64,000 nt of DNA from Powellomyces hirtus (GCA_025526995.1 JAHLKG010000013.1:682001-746000), one strand, 5' to 3'. Counted from the stretch's first letter, positions 33,479-44,220 are shown. Notes: generated from the letters alone by a model not told the origin. Translations and numbers: made by a program.

Positions 33479-35314
33479 ATGTCCTTCTGTCGCCCGTCGC
33501 GCGGTGTCGCCTCGTTCGCCCGCGTTCGTCCACCTTTGATACTTGCAGCTCATGCCACCCGCTCGCACGCTCGCTACCCCGCCCACCACGTCCACCGTCA
33601 TATCGCAACCTCCTCCCCTGCAACCAGCAGCGTTGCTGCTCCCAATCACCCTCATGTCGCTGTCTCCGCCGCAACCATTCCGCCCATGGCGACCTCTGTG
33701 CAGGATATCGCCCCGGACAACCTGCGCCCGTACCAGAACCGCCCGACGAGCGACCTGATCACGTCGCTGGTCGTCTTCCAGCTGTGTGCCATGCCGTGGC
33801 TCGTAAAGGCGTCGCCTGCGTTGTTGGACTTGGCGGAGAAGATGCACATGAACAAACTGGCGTACGCGGTCATCAAGCGGACATTCTTTAAGCACTTTTG
33901 TGGAGGCGAGGACTTGAAGGAAGTCGTTCCAACCATGGAGACGTTCAAGAAAGCTAAAGTTGGAAGCATTTTGGATTTGGCTCTGGAGGCGGATGTCGAC
34001 GAAGCCTCGTTGATGGGCGCAGCTGCCCATGAGCAAGGCAAAAAGGTCGCTCAGCAGTTCCGCGAAGGCATCGACATTGCCAGCCAAACGTCTGGCAGTT
34101 TCATCGCTATCAAAATCACCGCTCTCCTTCCCGTCTCCATTCTTCTCAGCTGGAGCAACACGATCCTTCTCTTGCAAAAGGCCTTCAAAGAAGCGGACAA
34201 GAACAAGGACGGTAAAGTGACTCTCGCGGAATTCTCCGCCACCCTTCCTCCCATCTTCCCGGGCCTCGCCGGTGACGCTGGTCAAAAGCTCTTCAAACAA
34301 GCTGATCGCGACAACGATGGCGCCGTGGACTGGATCGACATGACCGACATCTTCTCCCTCTACAACGAGGCCGCCGCGCGCGCTCTCGTCCGAGAACCGC
34401 TCAAACCGGCCACTGCCGACAACCCGCTCGTCACCAGTGAGGAACTGGACACTGTCAAACTCATCATTCCGGAGATAGACAGCATCGGCGAACACGCGCG
34501 CGAAAAGCACGTTCGGCTGATGGTCGATGCCGAACAAACCTACTTCCAACCCGCCGTGGACGACGTGGGTCTCAATCTCTGCAAACGATTCAACAACCCC
34601 ATCAAGACCAACAACAACTCAACCACCACCTTGCCAGGCCCACTCTTCTACAACACATACCAGCTGTACCTCCGCGACGCGTACGACCGAATGGTCATTG
34701 ACATTGAGCGCGCTGAGCGCAACAAGTACGCTTTTGGAATCAAGATTGTCCGAGGCGCCTACATGCATTCCGAACGCGAACGCGCAGAAGCCATCGGCAT
34801 CTCTGACCCCATCCAACCCACCCTCGCAGCAACCCACGCCGCATACAATGCAGCCATCGACTATCTGATTCAGAAAATCGCTCCCTTTGCCTCCCAATCA
34901 CCATCAGCATCATCTCCATCGCCATCTTCACCGCCACCATCACCAGCAACATCTCGTTCCACCAAAGTGCGGCCACTCTCCTTTGTCGTCGCCTCCCACA
35001 ACGCCAACTCGATCATCCATGCCCGCAACGCCATGACCGCCCACAACATACCCCCAACCGAAGGCTCGGTCGCGTTCGCCCAGCTGATGGGAATGCAGGA
35101 CGGAACCACCTATGCCCTTGCCACCAACGGCTACAAGGCATTCAAATACATCCCTTACGGGCCCATCGAAGTCACCATCCCTTATCTGCAGCGACGTGCT
35201 CTTGAAAACGCCGACGTCCTCAAGGGAGAGGGTGGCATCGTGCAGGATAGACGCAACATCATCAATGAGCTCAAACACAGAATGCCTGGTTTTCGCGCGG
35301 CCGCCATTGCGTAA
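33479..35314 (+). CDS. Proline dehydrogenase with two EF-hands
   Basis: FAD-dependent mitochondrial enzyme oxidising proline to pyrroline-5-carboxylate (Put1/PRODH). Intronless, 611 residues. The first 60 residues are rich in Arg, Ser, Ala and His with almost no acids, as expected for a mitochondrial presequence. The TIM-barrel signature includes GIKIVRGAYMHSERERAE (about 420-436), VVASHNANSI, AFAQLMGMQDG and AFKYIPYGPIEVTIPYLQRR. Between the first barrel strands and the rest lie two EF-hand loops, DKNKDGKVTLAE (240-251) and DRDNDGAVDWID (276-287), both with good calcium ligands. A Ser/Pro-rich insert of about 25 residues interrupts the domain near residues 475-500 (34895-34965). The adjacent divergent dehydratase suggests shared control of amino-acid catabolism. 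Confidence 0.93.
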   Translation: MSFCRPSRGVASFARVRPPLILAAHATRSHARYPAHHVHRHIATSSPATSSVAAPNHPHVAVSAATIPPMATSVQDIAPDNLRPYQNRPTSDLITSLVVFQLCAMPWLVKASPALLDLAEKMHMNKLAYAVIKRTFFKHFCGGEDLKEVVPTMETFKKAKVGSILDLALEADVDEASLMGAAAHEQGKKVAQQFREGIDIASQTSGSFIAIKITALLPVSILLSWSNTILLLQKAFKEADKNKDGKVTLAEFSATLPPIFPGLAGDAGQKLFKQADRDNDGAVDWIDMTDIFSLYNEAAARALVREPLKPATADNPLVTSEELDTVKLIIPEIDSIGEHAREKHVRLMVDAEQTYFQPAVDDVGLNLCKRFNNPIKTNNNSTTTLPGPLFYNTYQLYLRDAYDRMVIDIERAERNKYAFGIKIVRGAYMHSERERAEAIGISDPIQPTLAATHAAYNAAIDYLIQKIAPFASQSPSASSPSPSSPPPSPATSRSTKVRPLSFVVASHNANSIIHARNAMTAHNIPPTEGSVAFAQLMGMQDGTTYALATNGYKAFKYIPYGPIEVTIPYLQRRALENADVLKGEGGIVQDRRNIINELKHRMPGFRAAAIA

Positions 35315-35652
35315 ATAGAGTTCCAACTGCTTCTCGATCCCTCATTCCATAGATCCTCTCCCTGTGGATTTTGGTTTCATCATCCTGTTTCACACCCTCT
35401 GATCTCCATCACACTTATTCTTGACTACATTCACAGTTTTTGCTCCAAGGAACCATTTTCTAAATATGCTATTTTGATTTCATTGACTTCTTCATATTGT
35501 TGGTAACGCTCTCAATAAGCAAAACTGAATTCCCAATGTAGAAAAGCGTCGCCTATTGACAACACTTGGGAGGTAGGAGTGGTTGGGGTATGTGAAGACT
35601 TTTGTTTGTTTGCTCTAAGATGGAATGGATACTATTTACATTTTGGGTTACT
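35315..35652. other. Convergent 3' gap, nothing recognised
   Basis: 3' sides of proline dehydrogenase and the F-box gene. AT-rich, no coding or RNA feature seen. Confidence 0.5.
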
Positions 35653-36836
35653 TCACCAGAGTGGAAAGCGTCGGAAGACCGATCCGATGCTGCCAGCCCC
35701 GATCCGCTGATTGGCTTGTAAGCCGATCGCGGCTGGTAGCTCCTGCGGTCGCTCTGGCTGTTGATCCGCGCTCGCAGAGTCAGAAGGCTGCTGCTGTAGT
35801 TCTTGCGGGTATGCACCTGGAGTGGTGACTCCAAACTCCCCATTTTGCTCGAGCGCGGCCTGCTCGTCTCTTTGCGCATGGTGGTTGACAGGGACCAGAG
35901 TAAAGCAATCAATCAGCAAGCCCTGCTTTGCGCCGGTGGAGTGATCCACTGCATCAAATTCCACGTTATGGTATGGTCCCGCCGAGGGCCATTCCCCGAC
36001 ATTCAGAGTGGGTAGCTGGACCTCGATCCATTCGTCGGGCAGGACGTTGACGGTGAAGAATCCCATCAGAGCCGGGGACCTCAATCCATTGAGCGCATCT
36101 CCCAGCTTGAGCGTCACGTTCGTGTCCGGGTGTTCATTTCTTTCCATTTCTTCGGTTGTGGGCGGCAAGATGACGCGAGCGCCTAGGACGACATTGTCTA
36201 GCCCATGCGAGTTGCGGAGGAATCGGAATCGCCATGTGGGGGTGTATTTCCCGCGGGGCACTCCTCGGATGGTTGCGCGCACATCGAACCAGTGGACGAG
36301 ATTCAGATGGGCGACTTTGGCCGAGTGGGCGGTAGGGTGGGTGGACCAGCGCCACCACTGATTGTTCATCCAAATGATGCTGAGGCGCGACGCAGGCATT
36401 CGGAGACCATCTAGAAGAAAAGAGAGGCCCAGAGTGAATAAAGGGGGAAATGCAGGAGGAAGGGCGTTCTGCAAGATATACGCACTTTCTTCGAGGTGGC
36501 GACGGAACAGAGCGTAATGGTCCACATCTGCGCCATTGGCGGCTTCATGTTCTGATTGCAAAATATCCTGTTATAATAAAGCATGGCAAGCCCATCAGCT
36601 ATCACATGGTCGTCTCATGAGTTACTGGAATCAAACCACTCGCTTACCTTTCCAAATCGACGGCGAGTCAACAGGTTCCATACAAAGTCGTCTTTGCACG
36701 CGGCTGCAAAATGGCGAGAAGTCTGTGCCAGTTTGGCGACCTGTGAAGCCTCGAGGTATTTGACGATATGCACGCTGAGCTCCTGGGGGATGGCAGAAAA
36801 GTGGTCGACTGTGTACACACAAGGGGAGGACAGCAC
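35653..36836 (-). CDS. F-box protein with PP2-like sugar-binding domain
   Basis: Likely substrate receptor of an SCF ubiquitin ligase. The upstream exon encodes the F-box (AIPQELSVHIVKYLEAS, LAQTSRHFAAACKDDFVWN), ending RRRFGK with a GTAAGC donor (about 36643-36648). The second exon (36555 down to 35653) resumes DILQSEHEAANG. It then shows SRLSIIWMNNQWWRW, HLNLVHWFDVRATIRGVPRG, RFLRNSHGLDNVVLGARV and DEWIEVQLPTLNVGEW, then a Gln/Pro-rich tail. The second part fits the phloem-protein-2 (PP2) lectin-like fold seen in plant F-box/PP2 proteins; the related animal FBA domain is an alternative. The 5' end is unresolved: no ATG lies in the F-box frame just upstream, and a 5' exon or an intron ending CACAG at about 36808 is likely. 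Confidence 0.68.
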
Positions 36837-37680
36837 ACAAGGTTAACATTTCGTTGACTTGTGGTTCCGATGATACACAATTTGGGGGGGGGAAGAGTTT
36901 CTGCCTATGACTTGCCTGGTCGGTTGTTTGGGATTGGAGCCATATTTGGCGTATCTTCTTTTGCGATAGTTGTTTGTGGAAGAGTATGTTTTGTCTATCG
37001 ATACTGTAAACGAAATTGGAGAAGGGGGTGCGAATCCAGAAGAACACCTCCAAAGGTCGGTTGGTCCGCCAAGAAGGGTTGCGCGTGATGTCACCGTGCC
37101 TGTCCCATCCTACATGTAGCATGTCGCAAATCTATGCCCACACGTGACACACGCCATGGCCTCCCAGTCGCTCTTTTCATCAAAGCGCCCATTTCATTAT
37201 TTTCAATTGACTTTCAGCCCTCCCAGTCGCTCTTTCAGGCGGAGCAGGAGAAAGAAAGAAAGGAGGGACGTTCTCTTCTGCTGGCTAGATTCAGCCTCAT
37301 TCATCATTCATCATTCATTAAATGAGGTCAAGCGCTTTCTCCTTTCGATAATAATTCCATTCTGCGTGGCTTATCACGTGGCACTAGCGATCATCTGGAC
37401 TGACTAGTTTAAGGCTAACGAGAACGAGATAACGATGGGTGGTTGTCCGCCTCGTTGCGAAACGCGCGGGGGGGATGCCGCAAACCATCCCATCAACGTT
37501 CGACAATTGAAAGGTTCCCCGCGTGGAACGGATCCGACAGCGTTTCAAACTGGCGATAAACAGCGGCTGGGTCCAGATATCTGTAAAGGGGGAAATAGGA
37601 TGTTTCATCGGCATGTTTACCTTTGTGTTGGTTTGACTAGCGTGACTGACTGAGGCTTCACGGACAAGGCGCTGGTCTCG

Positions 37681-37723
<43 letters not shown>

Positions 37724-38537
37724 CAGCTCAGCTCAGCTCAGCCGCCAGCGAAATGCCGAGGCCTTTAATCTGAGGGAGAGTAGCACTGAGGGGAGGGGAC
37801 GGGGGCGTGCGTGACGGCCGCCGCTTTGGGCAAAGTGCACCTGCGCGTGTTGTCGCCTCGTGTACGTGTTTGTGTGAGTCGACCAAGTCCCCCCCGGACG
37901 AGCAAAGTGTCTTTTTCGCTTTTTTCCATTGTTTACTCAAAGCCCGGGCCTTCCACATCCAACAACGAATATCTGTCCGTAGCACCTGTACCTTCGTGGC
38001 TTTACGTCGTCGTCGTTCTTGTCGGTCTCCCCATCTGCAAATACCAGTCGGGTGTCGCTGCATCTTCTCCTCGTCATTTGTTTTCCCGCCAGGACCCGCT
38101 TCTTTTCCCTCACTCTCTCCGTCTCTTTTCCTCATACCCCTTGCAAGTGCTCCCGTAGTTTGGGAAACTCCGTGCCTATTGCCCGTCTGCTGTGTTGTCC
38201 GTCTGTTCTCGCCAGCTAAACTCGGTCACCCACTCGGACCCCGAGCCACCCCCCAACAACCATCGTCCCTCGTTGCCATTCTCTTTCAAGTTTATCTTTA
38301 GCCAACAACCCATCCTCCTCCCTTCGTGTGCTGTTTCTTGTCAGTGGAGATTCCTCGTCACCATATTGCAACTCTCCACCGTACATCATATATCCTACGG
38401 TCGTTTACGTTTTTCCTCACGACTTCCACGCTTTTAATCACTCAGTCTCGCTCTTACGGGACCTGGCCAAAATCAAACTCGCACTCTCCCACCCATAGCC
38501 TTTTGATCCGCTCAAAGTATCCTGAATCACAGTAGCC
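36837..38537. other. Long gene-free leader region
   Basis: About 1.7 kb with no recognised coding sequence. It includes two CACGTG palindromes (37141-37146, 37375-37380), a (CT) microsatellite and a (CTCAG) repeat. From about 37860 a pyrimidine-rich tract runs up to the ATG at 38538, which looks like the promoter and long 5' leader of that gene. Unresolved 5' exons of the F-box gene may lie in the left part. Confidence 0.5.
37683..37741. repeat. (CT)n microsatellite and (CTCAG)n repeat
   Basis: About 19 CT dinucleotides (37683-37720) run directly into four copies of the pentamer CTCAG (about 37722-37741). Confidence 0.9.
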
Positions 38538-40061
38538 ATGTCAGCCACCGTATCGTCTTTCCCAAAGCTGGACCTCTCCCTCTCCCTCGGTGGCGGTCTG
38601 CTGTCCAACAGCCCCTCCGCGAGCACAAACCCCAAAACGAGCTCTCTCGACGAAGCCAGTGACCTGCTGGGCCAGGTTCTGGGCGTGATGACCAAGCACG
38701 AAGAGGATATTGTCTCTGCGCAGACCAACAAACTGCGAAACCGCCAAGACGAGGCATTCGAGCGCGAGAGCAAGCGGCGGGAAAAGTACTCAAAGAAGAG
38801 GATGAGCTTTGTCGTTGGCGGTGCTGGCGCTGCTACCACAGTGGCAACACTCCGTCGAGCATCAGACAGTCCACAACACCAATCGCCAATTGAGACTGCC
38901 GTAGCCCTTCCGCTGAATAAGATTGGCAACGGGCGTCGTCCCTCCGTAGATGTGCGGCGCTCCTTGGTGGACGTTCGCCGTACTTCCGTAGATGTGCGTC
39001 GTCCGTCTCTGGATCACCGAAATACGGCACCGCACCCCGCACACCCATCTGCACAACAGAAGCGAGCGTCGTTCTATGGTCCACCCACCCCATTGAGCGC
39101 ATCGCCCCCTCGTCACGGCGGTGCGATTGAGAACCGCCGCAGCGCGTTTTATGATCCGCAGGCGTACGAACAAGCGCTGGCGTTCCGGTATCCACCGCAT
39201 CCAATGGCTGCATCAGCAGGGCCAGTGTCGCCATATGCGACGCTCCCGCGTAACTCACTGGGACGAAAGGGGATGCACCGCTCGTCCATGTCCTTCCCAC
39301 CACCCGCGGTCAACACGTTCGCGGCACCCGCTGCTGAAGCCGAGGATTCCGAAGACGATAATGTTCCCTTGGGAATGCTGCACGGGCCAGGACCGCTTTC
39401 GCTAAGCCGCTCGCGTGGGCACTCTTCCCCTAATGTCCGATTCGGCCCGCCTACCCCAGCTTCCCCACGTCGCTTCAGCACCCTCCCGGTCGGCGACATG
39501 CCCACCACCACAAACATCAACAGCAAACGCATGAGCGTACAAAGCGATGCCTATTCCTACGCGGACCTCCAATACCAACAACAGCAGCACACGCAGCACC
39601 ACTACCATCATCGACGTTCTCTCGCGCTGCAACGACCGGCCCCGCTCGTCATTTACCCCCACACGCTCCACGCCCCTCACCCGATTCCCGACCCCAACCA
39701 ACCCCTCGTCTCCTTCACGAACCAGGACTTGGCAGCATCCAGGACGTTGCGTGAATTCGTCCACAACAATGGGCACATCAGACACAGCCGCAGCAACAGC
39801 AGTATTAGTACGACGGCAACGCCCACCCCGCCTTTGACGGCCACCAGCAGCCGCTGCTCCTCGGCAAAGCTCGTTGGTTCGGACAAGAGCTCGTCGGGCA
39901 GCTCGGCAACAGTCGTTCAGGAACCCCCTGTTGTTGTTGTCCCTGCCACATCCGCTCCCTCGCTCCCGCGCGGAGACAAGAAGAAGAAGGACAAGAAGAA
40001 TGACGGCGAGGGAGTCGCCCCCGCCCGGAAATCGAAGAAGCGTCTGAGCATCTTTTGGTAA
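38538..40061 (+). CDS. Disordered protein with tandem RRxS repeats
   Basis: Unrecognised 507-residue, intronless protein. Residues 1-60 contain a Leu/Ser-rich start and a possible helix (SLDEASDLLGQVLGVMTKHE), then a basic stretch KRREKYSKKRMSF. Residues 133-160 are four 7-residue units (RRPSVDV, RRSLVDV, RRTSVDV, RRPSLDH). Further basophilic-kinase-type sites are scattered along the chain: KKRMS, LRRAS, QKRAS, NRRSAF, RRFST, SKRMS, HRRSL and, at the very C-terminus, KSKKRLSIFW. Pro, Ser and His runs and a lysine-rich KKKKDKKNDGEG segment complete a low-complexity profile. RRxS is the classical PKA site, so a phospho-regulated or 14-3-3-binding adaptor is a reasonable guess, but no domain supports a function. 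The gene is expected to be real because the frame is long and uninterrupted and has a strong leader. Confidence 0.65.
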   Translation: MSATVSSFPKLDLSLSLGGGLLSNSPSASTNPKTSSLDEASDLLGQVLGVMTKHEEDIVSAQTNKLRNRQDEAFERESKRREKYSKKRMSFVVGGAGAATTVATLRRASDSPQHQSPIETAVALPLNKIGNGRRPSVDVRRSLVDVRRTSVDVRRPSLDHRNTAPHPAHPSAQQKRASFYGPPTPLSASPPRHGGAIENRRSAFYDPQAYEQALAFRYPPHPMAASAGPVSPYATLPRNSLGRKGMHRSSMSFPPPAVNTFAAPAAEAEDSEDDNVPLGMLHGPGPLSLSRSRGHSSPNVRFGPPTPASPRRFSTLPVGDMPTTTNINSKRMSVQSDAYSYADLQYQQQQHTQHHYHHRRSLALQRPAPLVIYPHTLHAPHPIPDPNQPLVSFTNQDLAASRTLREFVHNNGHIRHSRSNSSISTTATPTPPLTATSSRCSSAKLVGSDKSSSGSSATVVQEPPVVVVPATSAPSLPRGDKKKKDKKNDGEGVAPARKSKKRLSIFW

Positions 40062-40635
40062 AATCCCCTCTCTCCCGCAACCCTTACGACAAAACCACGA
40101 AAAAGCAACATAAAGACAATGCAAACCCCACAACTGTACACACCATAACCCCAAAACCGCTGTAGCAACCTCTTGCACGCCATTTCACACATATGTCTTC
40201 CCACTTCCACTTTTTTTTTTTTACATAGCTTTCCCCTCGTTTCCTTTCTTCCGGTTTTTATTTCCCGTGATCAGATAATTTTTGTAATATAGGCTGCTAG
40301 GTTAGGTGTATAATATATCATTCCCATTTTCGGTTCTTCAAATCTTCAGTGCGTGTTGTGATACTGTGATACCTTTCTTTTCTCCAAGTGCATGTTCACG
40401 CGTTAGAGAAATGTAGCGTGTGAATGTCAAGGGTACACGAGTTGATATTAGAAGAGATAAATATACACAAGCGGGTGAAAACCCCCCATTTATGAAAGAA
40501 CAACGAAGGCACCTCTAGTATCTAACAATAATGATGATGACGACGAACATGACCCTTTCGATGCCTCCACATGCTATGAAACATATAAGTTAAAAGCTGA
40601 AAATGCAAGTTGTCCTGATCCCTGGATCCGTTCGT
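40062..40635. other. Convergent 3' gap, nothing recognised
   Basis: 3' sides of the disordered-protein and helicase genes. AT-rich, no coding or RNA feature recognised. Confidence 0.5.
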
Positions 40636-42653
40636 TCAGGCGTCGCCATCGGGCAGGAACTGGACAATATTGAGTCCGGGCACGCCCTTGAGTCCCATTT
40701 TGCCGACCGTTTTGGCGAGCATGGGGGGAAGTTCCGTGCATCCCATATCCCGGGCCATCTGGTTAGCAGCGGCAACGAGTTCGCGGGGGGACCATTTGAA
40801 ATCCTTCAAGTAGCCTTTATAGTATCCCAACCAAGCGCCATAGGCCTGGTTCTTGGTTTGTGCGGGGACGCGCTGCAGCGCATTGTTGACAGCGGTTTGG
40901 GTGTGGATGAGGGTGTCGTTGGGAAGCGCGCTGCGGATCAAGTTCATGTCGGTGAGTTTCCGGTCCGCAAAGAACATTTCGAACGGGGTGAGGATGAGGT
41001 ATCCCTCGCCCTGTTTCCCCGCACGGGCAGTTCGGCCGAGTCGGTGGATGTACTGTTCGCGGCTCATGGGGAGTCCTGTTTGGATGACTGCTGAAATGTC
41101 GGGGATGTCGATTCCCCGGGCCGTGACGTCGGATGAGAACAGAACTCCTTGAGCCGCGCTCTTGAATGCCTCCGTGGTCTTTGTGCGGTTAGACTGGGAT
41201 TTGCGCGAGTGGATTTCGAAGGCGGGGAGGTTGGACATGAGGTTGTGGAAGGTTTCGCAGTAGAGTTGGGTGGCGCGGGCGGTGGGTAAGAAGACGATGA
41301 GTTTGGATTTGCCCGCGGCGTGGAGAGAGTGGATGAGAGCAAAAGTGGTGGCCATGGAGTGAGACAGCGGGGCTTCGAGGACGTGTTGAGCGACATGGGT
41401 GTGGGTGGCGGCATCGGCTTTCGAGATGGTGCTGATGAATTTGTAGTTTTTGTTGAGGGCCAGCGTTGCGATTTGTTTGACGGCGGCGGGCATGGTGGCT
41501 GAGAAGAGGAGGGTTTGACGCGGCACGGTGGCCTTGTCGGGTAAGAAAGTGAGGGCCTTTTCAATGTCTTGTCTGAAACCTTGTTCGAGGAGGCGGTCGG
41601 CTTCGTCGAGGATGAGTGCTTTGAGGTTGGCGCAGCGGTCCTTGAGGTCGCCATTCTGGAGGTGATCGAGGAGGCGGCCGGGGGTCGCGACGAGGATGTG
41701 GCAGGGGTGATTTTTCATTTTGGTCTTGTCGGCGTTCATGTTGGTTCCACCGACAATCGTCTGCACCCCGATTTTGCCGTGGTCATGAGCGACGAGCTCC
41801 TGGGCTTGTTCGCCGATTTGGTAGGCTAGTTCGCGGGTGGGTGAGATGATGAGGATGTTGACGCCGGGGGCCATGCCTTGCTTGCGAAGGAGTTCGATGC
41901 TGGGAAGTAGGAAGGCGACCGTCTTGCCGGTACCGGTTTTCGCTTGAGCAAGGCTACGAGAGACGAACAAAGGGACACCGACAAGTCAGTCACAAATTTG
42001 GCAATTACATGGTCGCAGAGTTTCCAAAGGCTGTCTTACCAGTCGTTGCCGAGGAGAATGTCTGTCAAAGTAGCCGCCTGGACCGAAGTCATGAACTCGT
42101 GCTTCACGCTGCGTAAAGTCGCAGCCGAGAGGAGTCCGCCCGCCAGCAAACTATCGAATCGGACACGCGGCACGTTCGGCTCCACGTCTGAAGGAGTCTC
42201 GCTGACGGAGACTTCCTGGGTCAGTTCCTGGTACTGGACCTGTTGCGCCGGTGCTGGTGCAGCTGCACCCGCGTTCGCAAATCCATTCTGTTGGGGTCGG
42301 CCGCTCCCATTACGACGCGGGTCATGACGGTTGTTTCCGCGCCAGTTGCCAGTTCCGCGAACCGGTCCGGAAGCGTCTCGGGTTTGTTGCTGCTGGTCGC
42401 CGTGGGCGGTCGTGGGGCGAGAGGGACCTCCTCCTGCTCCGCCGTATGCACCCCGGCTGCTGCCGCCTCGACCTCGACCTCGACCTCCTCCTCCCCGGGA
42501 ACTGCGTTGAGATCCGGAACGTTGTTGGCCTGGTCCGGCGTGGGGTTGCGGACCGCTGCTGCTTGACATTCTGAGTGATGGGTGTGTGAGGCGGATGTGG
42601 TGTAAATAAGAGAAACGAAGGGAAAGCGAGCGAGCAGTGGCTGAGATATTCAT
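40636..42653 (-). CDS. MSS116-like mitochondrial DEAD-box RNA helicase
   Basis: ATP-dependent RNA chaperone of the Mss116/Cyt-19 group, which in fungi assists mitochondrial intron splicing and translation. Exon 1 (about 42042-42653) encodes a basic, Ser/Arg/Leu-rich start (MNISATARSLSLRFSYLHHI) and then a Gly/Arg/Gln-rich low-complexity region. It is joined to exon 2 at about 41950 through a 90-base intron, restoring DCLAQAKTGTGKT. Motifs: AKTGTGKT (I), PTRELA (Ia), TPGRLLDH (Ib), DEAD (II), SAT (III), ARGIDIPD (V) and HRLGRTARAG (VI). The C-terminal extension GAWLGYYKGYLKDFKWSPRE is typical of this subgroup. A start at 42686 is possible; I choose 42653 because it begins an organelle-targeting-like sequence. 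Confidence 0.88.
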
Positions 42654-43403
42654 TTTTGGGCGAGGTGCGCGATCAGGCGAGGCCAAATGGAAAAAAAAAA
42701 AATAAAAATATAGAAAACAGGCGGACCCTACTGACTCTTTTACAGTACGAATATTGAAAGTAAACCTTTACAGTACACACGATATCTATGGAGGTAACTC
42801 GTGCAAGTAAAAACAATATGTTGCCTCATCGATTATCAGAGTGCCCATTGCCCTTCCTCAAAGAGAAACAAGGCCAGCGTCCCCAATTTGCCCAGAGAAA
42901 CCTTCTTCTTCCCCAAGTGAAGAAAGCTGCCACTCACATGGATCTTGTGGTGGAGTCAACCAAATAGAGGGGGCAAAGCGTGTGGCAGAAGCTGAGAATC
43001 GAACTCCCAACCTCTTCACATGCGTGTCAATGCGTTGACCAATCAGCCAAAAACGCGTCAATGAATAGTCAATAAAGATGCTTTCCTGATCATTAGTACG
43101 CTTTTCAGACAATGTCATTCTGCGTGTACATTGATGAATTTCCCCAACGAAACGAGGCTTTTCGACTACACTTTTTGATATGACTAGTTACTTCTGCAGG
43201 AGGGGTAGGTAGTAAACAACTATTTTATCCACACATTCTGAGACTCGTCGAGTCCAAAAGTGAGAAGCGCGGCGGATGGCATCCATGATTTGCCGCGTAT
43301 GACAGCACGCGATAGATCACATCGATACCGGTATCTGCTTGACCATTCAGACCACTATACAACTGTCCTTTGGTAACAAATATTTTTGCAAGCCCCTTCG
43401 ACA
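42654..43403. other. Divergent gap holding a tRNA-like relic
   Basis: Region between the helicase start and the phosphogluconolactonase start. Apart from the tRNA-like element at 42986-43056 I see no gene. An A-run at 42690-42711 lies in the helicase leader. Confidence 0.5.
42986..43056 (-). other. tRNA-like element with intact A and B boxes
   Basis: On the minus strand an A box TGGCTGATTGG (43039-43049) and a B box AGTTCGATTCT (42995-43005) are 33 bases apart, the tRNA spacing. The T arm TGGGA/TCTCA closes perfectly round GTTCGAT. The acceptor halves (GCGTTTT and GCTTCTG) do not pair, and the anticodon stem does not form. This is a decayed tRNA or a tRNA-derived short element, not a functional tRNA. 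Confidence 0.45.
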
Positions 43404-44220
43404 ATGCCATCCCCCGAGGTATTCAAGTTCGCCTCCGCCGACGAAATCTCCACCGCCCTGGACCATTTCATCGCCCAAGCCTCCCACGACGCCATCGCGC
43501 GGTCGGGCCGGTTCACCGTCACCCTCAGCGGCGGGTCGCTCCCCAAAGTCCTCGCCGCCAAGCTCAAGTCCAACACGACCGTCGAGTGGTCAAAGTGGCA
43601 TGTCTTTTTCGCAGATGAGCGCTGTGTGCCTCACGACCATGACGATAGCAACTACCTCCTTGCGAAACAGCAGTTGCTCGACTCGGTACCCATCCCGGCG
43701 AACCAGGTGCACCCCATCAACCCGGCTCTTGTGAACGACCGTCATGCGGCTGCGAAAGATTATGTCCAGCAGCTGAAGAGCGTGTTTGGAGAGGAGCTGC
43801 CATCATTTGATGTGAACCTGTTGGGTATTGGACCTGACGGACACTGCTGCTCATTGTTCCCGGGCCACCCTTTGTTGGACGTCAAGGACACCTGGGTTGC
43901 TTCCCTCGACGACAGCCCCAAGCCGCCCCCGTCCAGAATTACCCTGACATACCCCGTCATCAACAACGCCGACACTAACGTCTTTGTTGTCACTGGCGAA
44001 GGCAAAGCCGACGTGCTCCACCAGATCATTGACTTGAAGGAACCCTTGCCTTCTGGACGAGGTAATGATTCCACTGTACCAACCTCTGGGACGTTTCTCA
44101 ATACTGATCTGCTTGGTTTTTTTGTCCGAAACAGTACAAGCCAAGCGTCGCTTGATCTGGTTTGTGGACAACGGCGCCGCAGGAAAGCTCAAGGCCTCTA
44201 CTCTCAAGTATAGCCTGTAA
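43404..44220 (+). CDS. 6-phosphogluconolactonase
   Basis: Second enzyme of the oxidative pentose phosphate pathway (Sol3/Sol4, PGLS), hydrolysing 6-phosphoglucono-lactone in the cytosol. Exon 1 (43404-44061) encodes RFTVTLSGGSLPKVLAAKL, WHVFFADERCVPHDHDDSNY, NQVHPINPAL, FDVNLLGIGPDGHCCSLFPG and SRITLTYPVINNADTNVFVV. The intron is 44062-44134, and exon 2 (44135-44220) adds VQAKRRLIWFVDNGAAGKL and ends LKYSL. Conserved SGG, FADER and GxGPDGHxxSLFPGH motifs are all intact. Length about 247 residues is normal. Confidence 0.95.

Noticed and set aside
33464..34549. 361-residue minus-strand open frame
   Set aside because: It lies opposite proline dehydrogenase, is low in recognisable motifs, and reflects codon bias of the true gene.
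37683..37741. Possible CRISPR-like array or centromere-like repeat
   Set aside because: It is a simple CT microsatellite followed by a short pentamer repeat.
39402..40178. 258-residue minus-strand open frame opposite the disordered protein
   Set aside because: Composition is the mirror of the Ser/Pro-rich gene; no ATG context or motif supports it.
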